Of a DNA stretch of 64,000 bases, positions 33,804-44,268 are shown piece after piece. A program made the translations under genes and the position numbers. Below the pieces are notes generated by a model. That model saw nothing but the letters and a program-made list of their open reading frames with translations, did not search any database and was not told the origin of the DNA. Source of the DNA: Saposhnikovia divaricata (lineage: Eukaryota > Streptophyta > Magnoliopsida > Apiales > Apiaceae); contig CM071596.1 in the NCBI GenBank assembly GCA_036435485.1, positions 136,053,001-136,117,000 on the forward strand. The letters are read 5' to 3'. Within the stretch, counting starts at the first letter, position 1, and each line of letters starts with the position of its first letter.

Positions 33804-36553
33804 GCTCCAGATAATAGATTTGGATCATGAAGTGTTCCTTTACCAAAAACTGATTGCAACTGAGAAGATAAAGGTCTAGACACAACTTGTGTAGCAACAA
33901 GGGTTGTGTTTTCTTTCTTCTGTACAACTTGTACAGAAACAGAGGTTGTATTTTTCTTCTTTGAAACTTCTCCTTCAATGCCTTTCAGCTTGAGTTTAGC
34001 TTCTGCTTCTGTTGATTTCTTTGATAAATGTGATCTTTGACCAGCATCAACATTTTCCTTGATCATAATGCCTTTAAGAACAGGCCTAGGAGCTTTTCCT
34101 TTCTTTAACTTTCCAGACTTTAAAGCTTTGAGATGTTGTTCTTGTAAACTCTTTTCTTCAGCTTTAATATCTTCGATTGTAGCTCCTTCCTCATTTTCTT
34201 CAATAAATAACTTAGCAGCCAACTCCTCATCAGTCTGTGGATTAGAAGAGAATACCAAACTCTTGCTCTTTGAAGTACCTTGAGTATCAGTGTTTATCCT
34301 TGCAAACTGTGATTTAGAAGACCTGTTAGATTTCAGAGTTTGAAGTTCTTCAGTTTTGCCCCTGCCTTTATTACTTGCTCCTCCATCTCCAGCATTATCC
34401 TTTCTGATCAGAGTTTGAGATTGCTTGCATTTGTCTTTAGCAACTCTCTCCCCCTTTTTGACATCATCAGGCATAAGAATAGATGTGATTAATTCGAGGG
34501 AGGTAGCAATAGAATCAATCTTTAAAGACATAGCATTCTGGTTTTCTTCAACTTTGCTCAGCCTGTGAGACAAAGTTTCTTGATTCTAAGACAGATATTG
34601 AAATTTGTTCTTGTTGTCAAGTTTATGCATATCATCTCCTCTAACAACATCACCTCGAACATCAGAAATTGCCTTTTGACACAGATCAAACCTAGAATTG
34701 AGAGTCTTCACTTGTACAACTGTAGCCTTGAGACAATATAGAATCTATGGATTTGTAATTGTTCTGGAAGTTCTCTTGACAAATTCAGCTGCTCTTGCAA
34801 CAGGAAAGATACAAGTTTCCTTGTACCAATCATTTGAAAATTGTTCATAGTGTTCTTCTTCAACATCTGCTTGATTTGAAGGACCAGCAAAATCTTTAAC
34901 TTTAGCATCAGTCTGGACTGGTAAACTCTGAGAAGAGCTTGACTCAGTATTTCCTTCAGTTTCAACTTCAATTTCAGCTTCAACATGAACTGTTGATTCA
35001 GGAATTGGAATAGATTCATCAGTAGTTTCAACATTCTCAACAACATCCTCTACAGGTTGTACAATAGGCTCAGAGTTTGTCTCCATGGGTGGTTGAACAA
35101 TTTCCTCACCCTGTTCAACAGATTGATGAGCATCAGAGATTAACTCAGTATGAGAAGCCACTGTTTCTTCATGTACCACAGTGGTTTGATTTACTGCATC
35201 AGTTGCCTCAGAGAATACAGCAGGTGAAGAGATTGGAATGTCCATGTTCTCAGAGAATGGGAACAATGGTTCAAGAATTTCATACATTTGAGCATCAGCA
35301 TTTCCATCTCTTTCTATCTCAACAGCAGGTATTTCCTTAGAAATATCCTCTGGAGCTTCAACATTTAGTTCTTCATCAGAGTCTTCAAGAATTACTCTCC
35401 TTCTCTTAGCTGGAGGATTCACTTCTGCTCTTTCTTCTTCTGAGACAGAATCATCAAGTATAGAAGGAGTTTTAGGTTTGTTAGCCCTTTCCTTTCTAGC
35501 CCTCTTTGGCTTAGAAGCTTCAGCAAGCCTTTCTTTTCTTGATGGCCTTATACCCTTGCTTTTCTTTGATTTCTTTGGTTTGAATTGTGGTTGAGGTTGA
35601 GGATGTGATGAAGATTGTGGTTGTGAAGTAGTGGTAATTTTAGGTGGAGATGTAGGTGTAGTGATTGGTTCAGTGTTTGTGGTTTGAGGTGGGTCAGTGT
35701 TTGTGGGTTGAGGTGGTGACTGTGGAGGTTCAATGATTGGTTCAGGCTGTGGTTCTTGTGGTTGATTGAGAAAGTTTCTGAGGGCAAGAGGATAGATAAA
35801 CTCTGGTACGTGCTCTTTGTTATCATCCTTATTTGTCAAATCAGAAAACATTCTCTTATGACATTGGAAAGGTTGGATAACATCCTCATCAGCAATTGCC
35901 AAATTAGGTAAACAAGCAGAGAATAAACATTGACAGAAACGTGAGAAATAAACAGTTGTATTAGACCCTGCAAGTTTTTCACCTAAATTCATAAGTACTA
36001 AACGACCAAAATCAAAGTTACTCCCATTAAGAAGAGAATACCCGATTTGAAGACTTTCACCAGGAATTGCATCCCAGTTGGTGACCTTTTTGCCAAACGC
36101 TCGAGTAATGAAATCAAAGAAAAAGCTCCATTCCTTCCTGAGCCCTGGCCTTTTGACATTCCCAATCTTATCCAAAGGAGCAGAAAACCTTATTTGCTGT
36201 AACATTTCTTTTAATTGACTCTCAACAGCTATAGAGTATGAAGTGTGAGTGTCAAAATCCAAAACCTCACGAACAGTTGCAGGAGTTATGACAAACTCTT
36301 GATCTTCATAGGTAAACACAATAGATGGAGTCCCATTCTCTCCACCATCATCATAAACAGAGTTTCTCCAGAAGATAGAGATTTGTGTGGCCGAGATTTT
36401 TTCTGGTTGGACAAGAGCTTGTCCAATTTCAGAATCTCTTAAAAAGTTGTGAATCAGATGAAATGATTCTGGGGCTTTAGCAGTGTCTAGTATTGCAGCA
36501 TAGTTGTTTGTAACAAAAGTTAAGCCCTGAGCCACAAAATTCTTGGTTGCCAT
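33791..36553 (-). pseudogene. Sirevirus env-like gene of C1
   Basis: ATG at 36553 (MATKNFVAQGLTFVTNNYAA). The N-terminal about 250 residues look globular (KEWSFFFDFITRAFGKKVTN). A Pro/Thr-rich linker, a basic stretch with KPKKSKKSKGIRPSRKER, a long acidic Glu/Val-rich region and a C-terminal Lys/Glu-rich likely coiled coil follow. I see no clear signal peptide or transmembrane helix. Stops at 34745 (TAG) and about 34590 (TAA) interrupt an otherwise single frame. The C-terminus is lost in the deletion fused to the LTR. Env-like is the historical name in Sireviruses; an envelope function is unproven. Confidence 0.75.
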
Positions 36554-37953
36554 TAGAAAAGTGTAATAGAGAAGAGTGTGTGTGGAAAAGTGTTTGGGAA
36601 AATGCTTAAGTGAAAGTAACAGAGAAATTGTGTGTGATGTTGTGTGTTAGTGGATGTAAAGATGAAAAAGTGAATAATGAAATGATTTTGATTAGATCTG
36701 TAATTGAAAATTAAAACCCAATTGTTTTAAACATTAAACACGCAACCAATTTCTTGTTAAGTGTGTGAGTGGGACACGTGTCACATAAACAGTGGAACAG
36801 TTATTTACACGCGCAGTAATAATGCCTATTATTACTACTGTTCTCTCTCCTTTTTCCAATAAGCTTTAAGTGTCTGACACCATTAAACAACTGTCACATA
36901 TTACATGCAAATTTCAAAAACTCTTTGTGTACTCCAAGTATATGTTTTGTCTGAAATAAAATATTACCTTAGAGTACTCAACAAAATCCAACAGTGTTTA
37001 TCAATTCTCCAACTTAATTACTATTATCCTTTCAAACACTACACAGTTGTGAATATACGTGTGTGTAGAGCAGAGTTTACTAGATCAGTATTTAGAGCAT
37101 CTAGTATTTCATAAAATCCATAAATTAAATCAGTAAACACTGGATGCACAAACTCTCATAGTAAACACTGAATATATGATGAATGCTAAACTCTGTAATA
37201 AACAGTTTATATACAGTAATATTTAATTAATTTATAACCCCCATTTTTTTTATTTTTTTTATTTATTTTTTTTTTTTTTTGGTTTTCTCCAATAATCAGA
37301 GGTTGAAACTAATCACCAAAAATCCTATAATTTTAGCCCTTATCAATTTGATAAGTTCTTGGATCTTTCTAGCTTTCGACTAGTCACCAAAAATTAGAGG
37401 ATTTTAGCCCTTACTATATACCAGTAAGTTCCTGGGTCGTCCTAGTTACAAACATGATCTCAAAGGAGTTCTAACAGTCTATATATTTTAGCTTTGGGGT
37501 TATTCTTATAACATAATCTAATTTAACAGTGTATAACGAACAGAGTTTAGAGCTCATCAACATCAGAAATTATTTATGAGAGGCAATGCACACAGTATTT
37601 ACAGACTCAGAGTTTAGGATAAATAAACTAAGAGATGCTATAAATATAGAACAGTATCATGTTGTGTTAACTTTCTACACAGTTTAAGATTAGATCACAG
37701 ATAACTTATAAGGATTCATGACTAATTACTGAGAATAATGTTTCATACAAGTATCTTCATCGGTGTTTATGTTCAGAAAGAAACATTATCAGAGTTTCTC
37801 AGAGTTTAGTTAACAGTTAACAGTGTATGACTTAAAAAGCATGCTTACAGAGTTTAACAGTCATTGAGTAGAGTTTGCATATCAGAGTTTAACATACCAC
37901 AGAAATATGAGCAACACAGTACATAAGTAGAGTTTTGAGTCTAACCAATATCT
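36554..37953 (-). other. C1 spacer between pol and env-like gene
   Basis: Non-coding and shared with C2 (58649-60046). It holds a T-rich tract at about 37230-37281 (A-rich on the element strand) and many copies of CAGAGTTT or its complement (for example near 37071, 37191, 37545, 37606, 37792, 37801, 37855 and 37883). Such a spacer may hold signals for env-like expression (inference). Confidence 0.6.
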
Positions 37954-40900
37954 CTAGTCAAAACCAGACACCATTCCTAGTTCATTTACCAGCCTTGTAA
38001 ATACAGCTTTACTCAATGGCTTGGTGAAGATTTCTTCAAGCTGTTGTTCTGTAGACACAAAATGAAGCTCAATATTCCCTTCTTCCACATGTTCTCTGAT
38101 AAAATGATACCTTATGCTGATGTTCTTGGTCATTGAATGCTGTACTGGATTACCTATCATAGCAATAGCACTTTGATTATCACAGTAAATAGGTATTTTA
38201 CCGTACCTCAATCCATAATCCAGTAATTGATTCTTCATCCACAGAATCTGTGCACAACAGCTACCAGCAGCAATATACTCTGCTTCAGCTGTAGATGTAG
38301 AGATTGATTTATGTTTCTTGCTGTACCAAGAAACAATTCTATCACCAAGAAATTGACAACTTCCACTAGTACTTTTTCTGTCTATCTTACAGCCTGCAAA
38401 GTCTGCATCAGAGTAACCAAGAAGCTTAAAGTCTGATTCTCTTGGATACCACAAACCTAAAGTTATGGTTCCTTTAAGATATTTGAAGATTCTCTTCACA
38501 GCTGTTAGATGTGGTTCTCTTGGATCTGCCTGAAATCTTGCACAAAGACATGTTGCATACATGATGTCAGGTCTGCTAGCTGTTAGATAAAGAAGTGACC
38601 CAATCATTCCTCTATAGTTTGTCATATCCACTGGTGAACCTGTGTCTCTATCCAACTTTGTTGCTGTTGCCATGGGAGTTGTTGTAGATGAGCAGTCAAG
38701 CATGCCAAATTTCTTGAGAAGATTTCTGGTATATTTTGCTTGATTGATAAAAATTCCATCATCTGTTTGCTTCACCTGTAGCCTTAGAAAATAACTGAGC
38801 TCTCCCATCATGCTCATTTGATACCTAGACTGCATGAGCTTGGCAAACTTCTTACAGAGTTTATTATTAGTAGATCCAAAGATTATGTCATCTACATATA
38901 TTTGAACTAATAACAGATCAATACCAAGATTGAAATAGAACAAGGTTTTATTAATTGTACCTCTGTGGAACCCACTTTCTAAAAGAAATTGAGCCATAGT
39001 TTCATACCATGCTCTTGGTGCCTGTTTAAGTCCATAGAGTGCCTTGTCAAGCCTGTAGACATAATCTGGATACTTGGGATCTACAAATCCTGGTGGTTGT
39101 TCAACAAACACTTCTTCTTCAAGTTTTCCATTCAGAAAAGCACTTTTCACATCCATCTGAAAAACCTTGAATTTCTTGTGAGAAGCATATGCTAGAAAGA
39201 TTCTTATTGCCTCCAATCTTGCAACTGGAGCAAAAGTTTCATTATAGTCTATTCTTTCTTGCTGTGAATAGGCTTTGGCCACAAGTCTGGCCTTGTTTCT
39301 TGTAACAGCCCCATCACTGTCAGTTTTGTTTCTGAAAACCCATCTAGTACCAACAACAGATCTATTCTTTGGTCTAGGTACCAGGGTCCATACTTCATTT
39401 CTCTCAAATTCATTTAACTCCTACTGCATTGCTGTTATCCAGTCAGCATCTTGAAGAGCTTCTTCCACTTTCTTTGGTTTAGATTTGGACAGAAATGCAT
39501 GAAACAGACATTCATTTATTGTAGCACTTCTTGTCCTAATTTTTGCATCTGGATCTCCAATGATTAAATCAGGTGTATGTGATTTTGTCCATTTCATAGC
39601 TGTAGGTAAATGACTTCTGTCAACAGTTGATCCTCCCCCTTGATCAATGTTCTCCTGATTATCTTGATGCCTTTCTTCATTCTCTGAGGCTTCCCCTGAA
39701 TTTGATCTCTCAGAGTTTGAACTGTCAGAATTTGGACTTTCAGAGTTTGAGTCATCAGAGTTTGAGTTTGATCCCGAATTTTCAGTTGACTCACTATCAG
39801 AGTTTGAGTTATCACTATGATCATGCTCCCCCTCAACTGGTTCTCTTCTTTGTTCAGACTGTACTATTTCTTCTGTGTGTACCAGTAGAGGTTCAGAGTT
39901 TGCATCAAAAGAGTTTGTTGGACTAGTGTCATCAGAGTTTATTTCATCAGAGATTAGATCTTCATTTTCGAAATGCAACTGATCATGTTCATCAACATCT
40001 TCAAGTCCAGTGATTTTCCTGTCATCAAATGACACATGAATAGATTCCATAATCACCATTGTTCTCAGATTATAAACTCTGAATGCCTTGGTTGACACTG
40101 GATAGCCAACAAAAATTCCTTCATCTGCTTTCAACTCAAATTTGGTCAACTGTTCAGGATGAGTTTTCAATACAAAGCATTTGCACCCAAAAATATGAAA
40201 ATATTTCAGGTTTGGCTTCTTTTCCCTCACCATCTCATATGGTGTTTTTCCATGCTTGTTGATCAGTGTTGCATTTTGAGTAAAACAAGCAGTTTGAACT
40301 GCTTCTGCCCAGAAATAGGTTGGCAATTTTGCTTCATCAAGCATAGTTCTGGCAGCTTCTATCAAGGTTCTGTTCTTTCTCTCAACTACACCATTTTGCT
40401 GTGGTGTACCGGGTGTAGAAAATTCTTGCTTCACTCCTTTGTTCTTGCAGAATTCTTCCATTGTTGCATTTATGAATTCAGTTCCATTATCACTTCTGAT
40501 TATTTTGACTTTGTGTTTTGATCCTTTGTCCAGTAGCTTTACATGCTCCATCAGAGTTAATGCAGTTTCATCCTTCTTTGCTAGAAAATACACCCAAGTG
40601 TATCTGGTATATTCATCAACAATGACTAGAGCATATTTCTTCCTTCCAATTGACAAGACATTTACTGGTCCAAAAAGATCAACATGTAACAGATGATATG
40701 GATCAACAATTGAAGATTCAGACTTGCTCTTGAAAGAGGTCTTCCTCTGTTTGGCCTTCTGACATGAATCACACAGACCATCAACATTTAACAAGGACTT
40801 TGGAAGTCCTCTAACAAGATCCTTTCTCATCAGCTCATTGATGTTGTTCAGATTCAAATGAGAGGGTTTCTTATGCCACTTCCAACTCTCCTCATTGGAC

Positions 40901-41298
40901 ATTCTTATTGACGGGCACATTGTTTTTCCATCAGAGTTTGTCAACAAGCTTGCTTCATAGATATTGTTGTGCCTTTGTCCAACTAAAACAACTTTCCCTG
41001 TGGTTTTGCTGATAACCTCACAGTATTTAGGTTGAAAATCTACATGAAAACCTCTGTCACAGATTTGACTCACAGATAACAGATCATGCTTGAGTCCTGG
41101 AACCAGAGCTACATTTGTGATGATGACACTTCCAAGATTAATATTGCCATATCCCAGAGTATGTCCTTTGTTGCCATCTCCATAGGAAACGTTTGGGCCA
41201 GCCTTCTCCACATACTCTGATAGCAGGGCTTTATTTGCAGTCATGTGTCCTGAACATCCACTGTCTACTACTAGGATGCTTTCCCTGATGCCCTGCAA
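37954..41298 (-). pseudogene. pol: Sirevirus pol of C1: protease, integrase, RT, RNase H
   Basis: One frame with a single in-frame TAG at 39423-39421, where C2 has GAG. Protease has VVDSGCSGHMT. The GAG-pre-integrase finger has WKWHKKPSHLN and CDSCQKAKQRK. Integrase D, D, E are in HVDLFGP, RSDNGTEF and GVVERKNRTL. A Ser/Asn/Asp-rich hinge (DSNSESPNSDSSNSE) precedes RT. RT has FQMDVKSAFLNG, YGLKQAPRAWY and YVDDIIFGSTN. RNase H has SDADFAG, STAEAEYIA, YCDNQSAIA and IRYHFIREHVE. The last motif ADIFTKPL reads EEIFTKPL. It is the best preserved gene here; one nonsense codon separates it from an open frame. Confidence 0.92.
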
Positions 41299-43575
41299 TC
41301 ACAAACAATTACTGAGGATTAGATTTAAGGATCCAGACTTGCTTGGATCCTTTGGATTTCTTAATTTTGTTAGCTTTAGCAGCAGAATTTTCACTATCAG
41401 AGTTTAAGCTAACTTTATCAGAGTTTACACTTGCAGAATTAACTCTAACGCATTTCAGATTAGGTTTCAGTTCATAGTAATTATGATAAATAGCATGATA
41501 ATCTCTGCAAGTATAAATAGAATGCCAAGTGCTTCCACAGTGTTTGCATAAAGTCTGTGGCTTAGTTCTAACATTATCTTTCTTTACTTCAGACTTGGAA
41601 GGTAAAGAATTAATGTCTTTGTTCTTCCTACAAAAACTAGCAAAATGGTTACTACTACCATAGTTATGACATGTCTTTCTTGGAGCTAAAGTAGCAAGCA
41701 TTGGATAATTGCCTTGAGTAATGCCTACTTTACCATTTCTGTTCTAGACACTTTCTGTTTCTTAACAGATTTTAACTCCTTAAGTTTATGCTTAAGTTGT
41801 TTCTCTGTCATTAAACCAATATTAACCTATTTAACACTAGTTTTTACTGGTTCTTTCTTAACAGCTTCTTTTCTACCTTCAAACCTAGGTTCACTAATTC
41901 CATTAATAAATGTTCCAAATTTCTTAGGTAGAAGAGGTGGTCTAATCTTGACTGTATTCTGAAACCTAAGTTCATCTTTCTCAGAATAACCTAGACCTAC
42001 AGTGTCAGATTGAAAAACTTCTTGAGTGTCTTTTCCTGAGTGAGTCCAAGTTTTAATAATGTGATTTGCCTTTTCCAACTCATATTCTAGTTGTTTATAC
42101 TGACTTAACAACTCTTGTTCAAGATGGATAGCATCATCTCTCTCCTTTTGAACTTGCTGCATGTTAGCAAGTTTCTCTTCTACAACCTTATTTCTCTCTT
42201 TGAGTTCAGAATTCTCAGTTTTAATTCTCTCATTCTCTAAAGTCTGATCCCTATAACTGATATGCAAAGCCTTAAGATATATTCTTAATTCAGTTATATC
42301 ATCAGTATTATAAGCATAGGTAGTCAGAGGTACCTTGTTTTCAGAATCCTCAGCTTCATCAACAGTAGTAGCCATGAGAGCATAGTTTACATCCTCATCT
42401 GAGTCAGAGGTGTCTACCCAATCTCTGCCTTTAGTGAAGAGTGCCTTCTCAGTTTTACCCTTCTTGCACTCAGGAGCATAATGACCAATCTCCTTACACT
42501 TGTAGCATTGAATCTCAGACTTGTCTCTTTTCCCAGATTTGGTATCCTTTCTCTCAGATTTTCTAAAATTCTTCCTGTCAAACTTTGAATCATTCTTAGA
42601 GAATTTCTTTCCTTTCTTGAAGTTCTTGAATCCCATCTTCTTGAAAGTCTTTACCATCAAAGCAGCCATTTCCATCATTTCCTCATCATCTTCAGAATCA
42701 GATGATTCATCTGCATTTGAGTCAACATCAGAGTTTGATGACTCATTTTCAGAATGAATGACCAAAGCTTTTCCTTTTGCCTTCTTCCTTGATGCTTCCT
42801 TCTTTGAGGGTCTTTCTTCAACTCTTAGAGTAACAGATTTTGACTTTCTACCTGATCTTCTGCTTCTCTGTTCCATTTCTAGTTCATGAGTTTTGAGCAA
42901 CCCATAGATCTCATCAATATCAGTATCAGCCAGATCATAGTTGTCTCTAATAGTGGTTGTCTTGACATCCCACTTTTCAGGTAGAGCAAGAAGAAACTTG
43001 AGATTTGAATCTTCTAGATCATATTCTTTATTAACCAGTGACAGATCATTAAGTAGCTTATAGAATCTTTCAAAGGTTTCTGTCGTTGATTCTTCAGATT
43101 TAGCCTCAAAGTGTTCATACTCCTGTGTGAGTATGTTCCTTCTATTCTTCTTAATTGCAGCAATTCCCTGACATCTAACCTCTAGAGCATCCCAAATCTC
43201 TTTTGCAGTTTTACAATTGATCACTTTGTTAGACATAACATTATCCAATGAACTATGAAGGAGATGTCTAACCTTTGCATCCTTTCCAATGGATGAAATA
43301 TCCTCAAGAGTCAAATCTTTCTTCTCCTTTGGAATAGATTTAGCTTCCGGTCCAGTAGCAACAACAGATAATTTTGTAGGCTTATGAGGGCCTTCATAAA
43401 TTCTGTCAAGATATTCTGGATCTGAAGCTTCCAGAAACATAGCCATTTTCACCTTCCAGGTTGAGTATTCTGCTGGCTTAAGAATAGGAACCCTGATTGT
43501 TTCATATCGACTCACAGTTGCAGGTTGAGCCTTCTCAGCACTAGAGCCTGATGTAGGAGGAGGAATTTCTGCCAT
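41299..43575 (-). pseudogene. gag: Sirevirus gag of C1
   Basis: ATG at 43575 (MAEIPPPTSGSSAEK). The gag core has YSTWKVKMAMFLEASDPEY and KEIWDALEVRCQG, then a basic region, the zinc knuckle CYKCKEIGHYAPEC, an acidic coiled coil and, after a break, CHNYGSSNHFASFC (one Cys changed to Tyr) and CKHCGSTWHSIYTC. TAG at 41827 replaces a CAG kept in C2. A deletion of about 4 nt near 41745 shifts the frame relative to C2. The frame ends in TAA about 20 nt before the pol frame opens at 41298; see findings for the double stop. Confidence 0.88.
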
Positions 43576-43630
43576 TGATTATAGTTGTGTGTGTGTGTGG
43601 ACCTTAAACTGTATTAAATTAACAGATCGA

Positions 43631-43642
43631 GCTCTGATACCA
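43631..43642 (-). promoter_or_regulatory. C1 primer-binding site (initiator Met tRNA)
   Basis: The minus strand reads TGGTATCAGAGC two bases inside the 5' LTR end at 43645. It is followed by a (GT)n tract just before the gag ATG. Confidence 0.9.
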
Positions 43643-43644
43643 AT

Positions 43645-44211
43645 TGTTAGGCCGAATACACACTTATAATCAACTAAGTATGAGAGAATAACAATAAGTT
43701 CTTTAAAAGCTTTAAAAAAAACTGTTTGAATTAACTTCTCTCTCAGTGATGTAAATTATCACAGAGAGCTGCTTAGGTTACAATGAAAAATATTGTATTA
43801 CATGATCGATTACCCTTCTAGGGTTAACCTAACTGTATTTATAAGATATACAGCTGCTATACAATCGATAATTGATACTCCTATAAATTAGCTATACAAT
43901 TGATATCAATTACGATTGCTACTTGTCTCCTTAGTCAACTCAATCTCTTTGACATCTATCCAATCTTCAAAGATATTGCTTCCATAATTATCTTCAATAA
44001 TTCTTCAAACACTGTTGACAAGTAGACGCTTCCTCCAGACAGAGTTTAACAAACTCTGTCGAGCTTCCAACTATCAGCGTATTGCAAACTTTGTTCAGCT
44101 TCTAACTGTCAGAGTTTAACTAAACTCTAACTGCTTCCTGTTTCAAGTTAAACTCCGTTTTTACCTGTAAAACTTAAACACTGATATTAACCAAATCAAT
44201 TATATTTAACA
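43645..44211 (-). repeat. C1 5' LTR (567 bp)
   Basis: Complete LTR. TATA box TATAAATA on the minus strand at 43843-43836. It contains palindromes built from AAACTCTG, such as AGAGTTTAACAAACTCT (44040-44056) and AGAGTTTAACTAAACTCT (44110-44127). Confidence 0.9.
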
Positions 44212-44216
44212 GGATT

Positions 44217-44268
44217 CTTGATCCCGAGGTTTCCCCTCTCCGAAGGGCCTTCGATACTACTGCTACAT
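44217..44268 (+). pseudogene. Fragment E, right part
   Basis: This is the continuation of the Tat antisense-gene fragment after the C1 insertion. The frame stays open across the target site and keeps an RRAF motif also present in the D gene. It ends where the A2 LTR begins at 44269. Confidence 0.6.

Larger units (their letters stand above)
33335..44211 (-). mobile_element. Sirevirus-like copia element C1, 10.9 kb
   Basis: The element is bounded by TGTTAGGCC (33335) and TTTAACA (44211), with target duplication GGATT at 33330-33334 and 44212-44216. Read on the minus strand it has: 5' LTR (43645-44211), Met-tRNA PBS, gag, pol in copia order, a spacer of about 1.4 kb, a large env-like frame and a truncated 3' LTR. 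The extra gene after pol, the length and pol motifs such as YVDDIIFGSTN place it in the Sirevirus/Maximus lineage. All genes carry stops or frameshifts. Comparable LTR sequence differs by roughly 3% by eye. Confidence 0.92.

Noticed and set aside
33791..36553. True viral envelope glycoprotein
   Set aside because: No signal peptide, fusion peptide or transmembrane anchor is visible; the sequence is charged and Pro-rich. Only the lineage name env-like is kept.
37230..37281. Retroposed poly(A) tail marking a processed pseudogene
   Set aside because: The T-rich tract lies in a spacer shared with C2 and has no adjacent cDNA-like sequence or target duplication.
39627..39926. 99-codon plus-strand frame, with similar plus-strand frames at 40159-40521, 61825-62139 and 62246-62608
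   Set aside because: They mirror conserved pol coding sequence on the opposite strand; similarity between copies follows from pol conservation.
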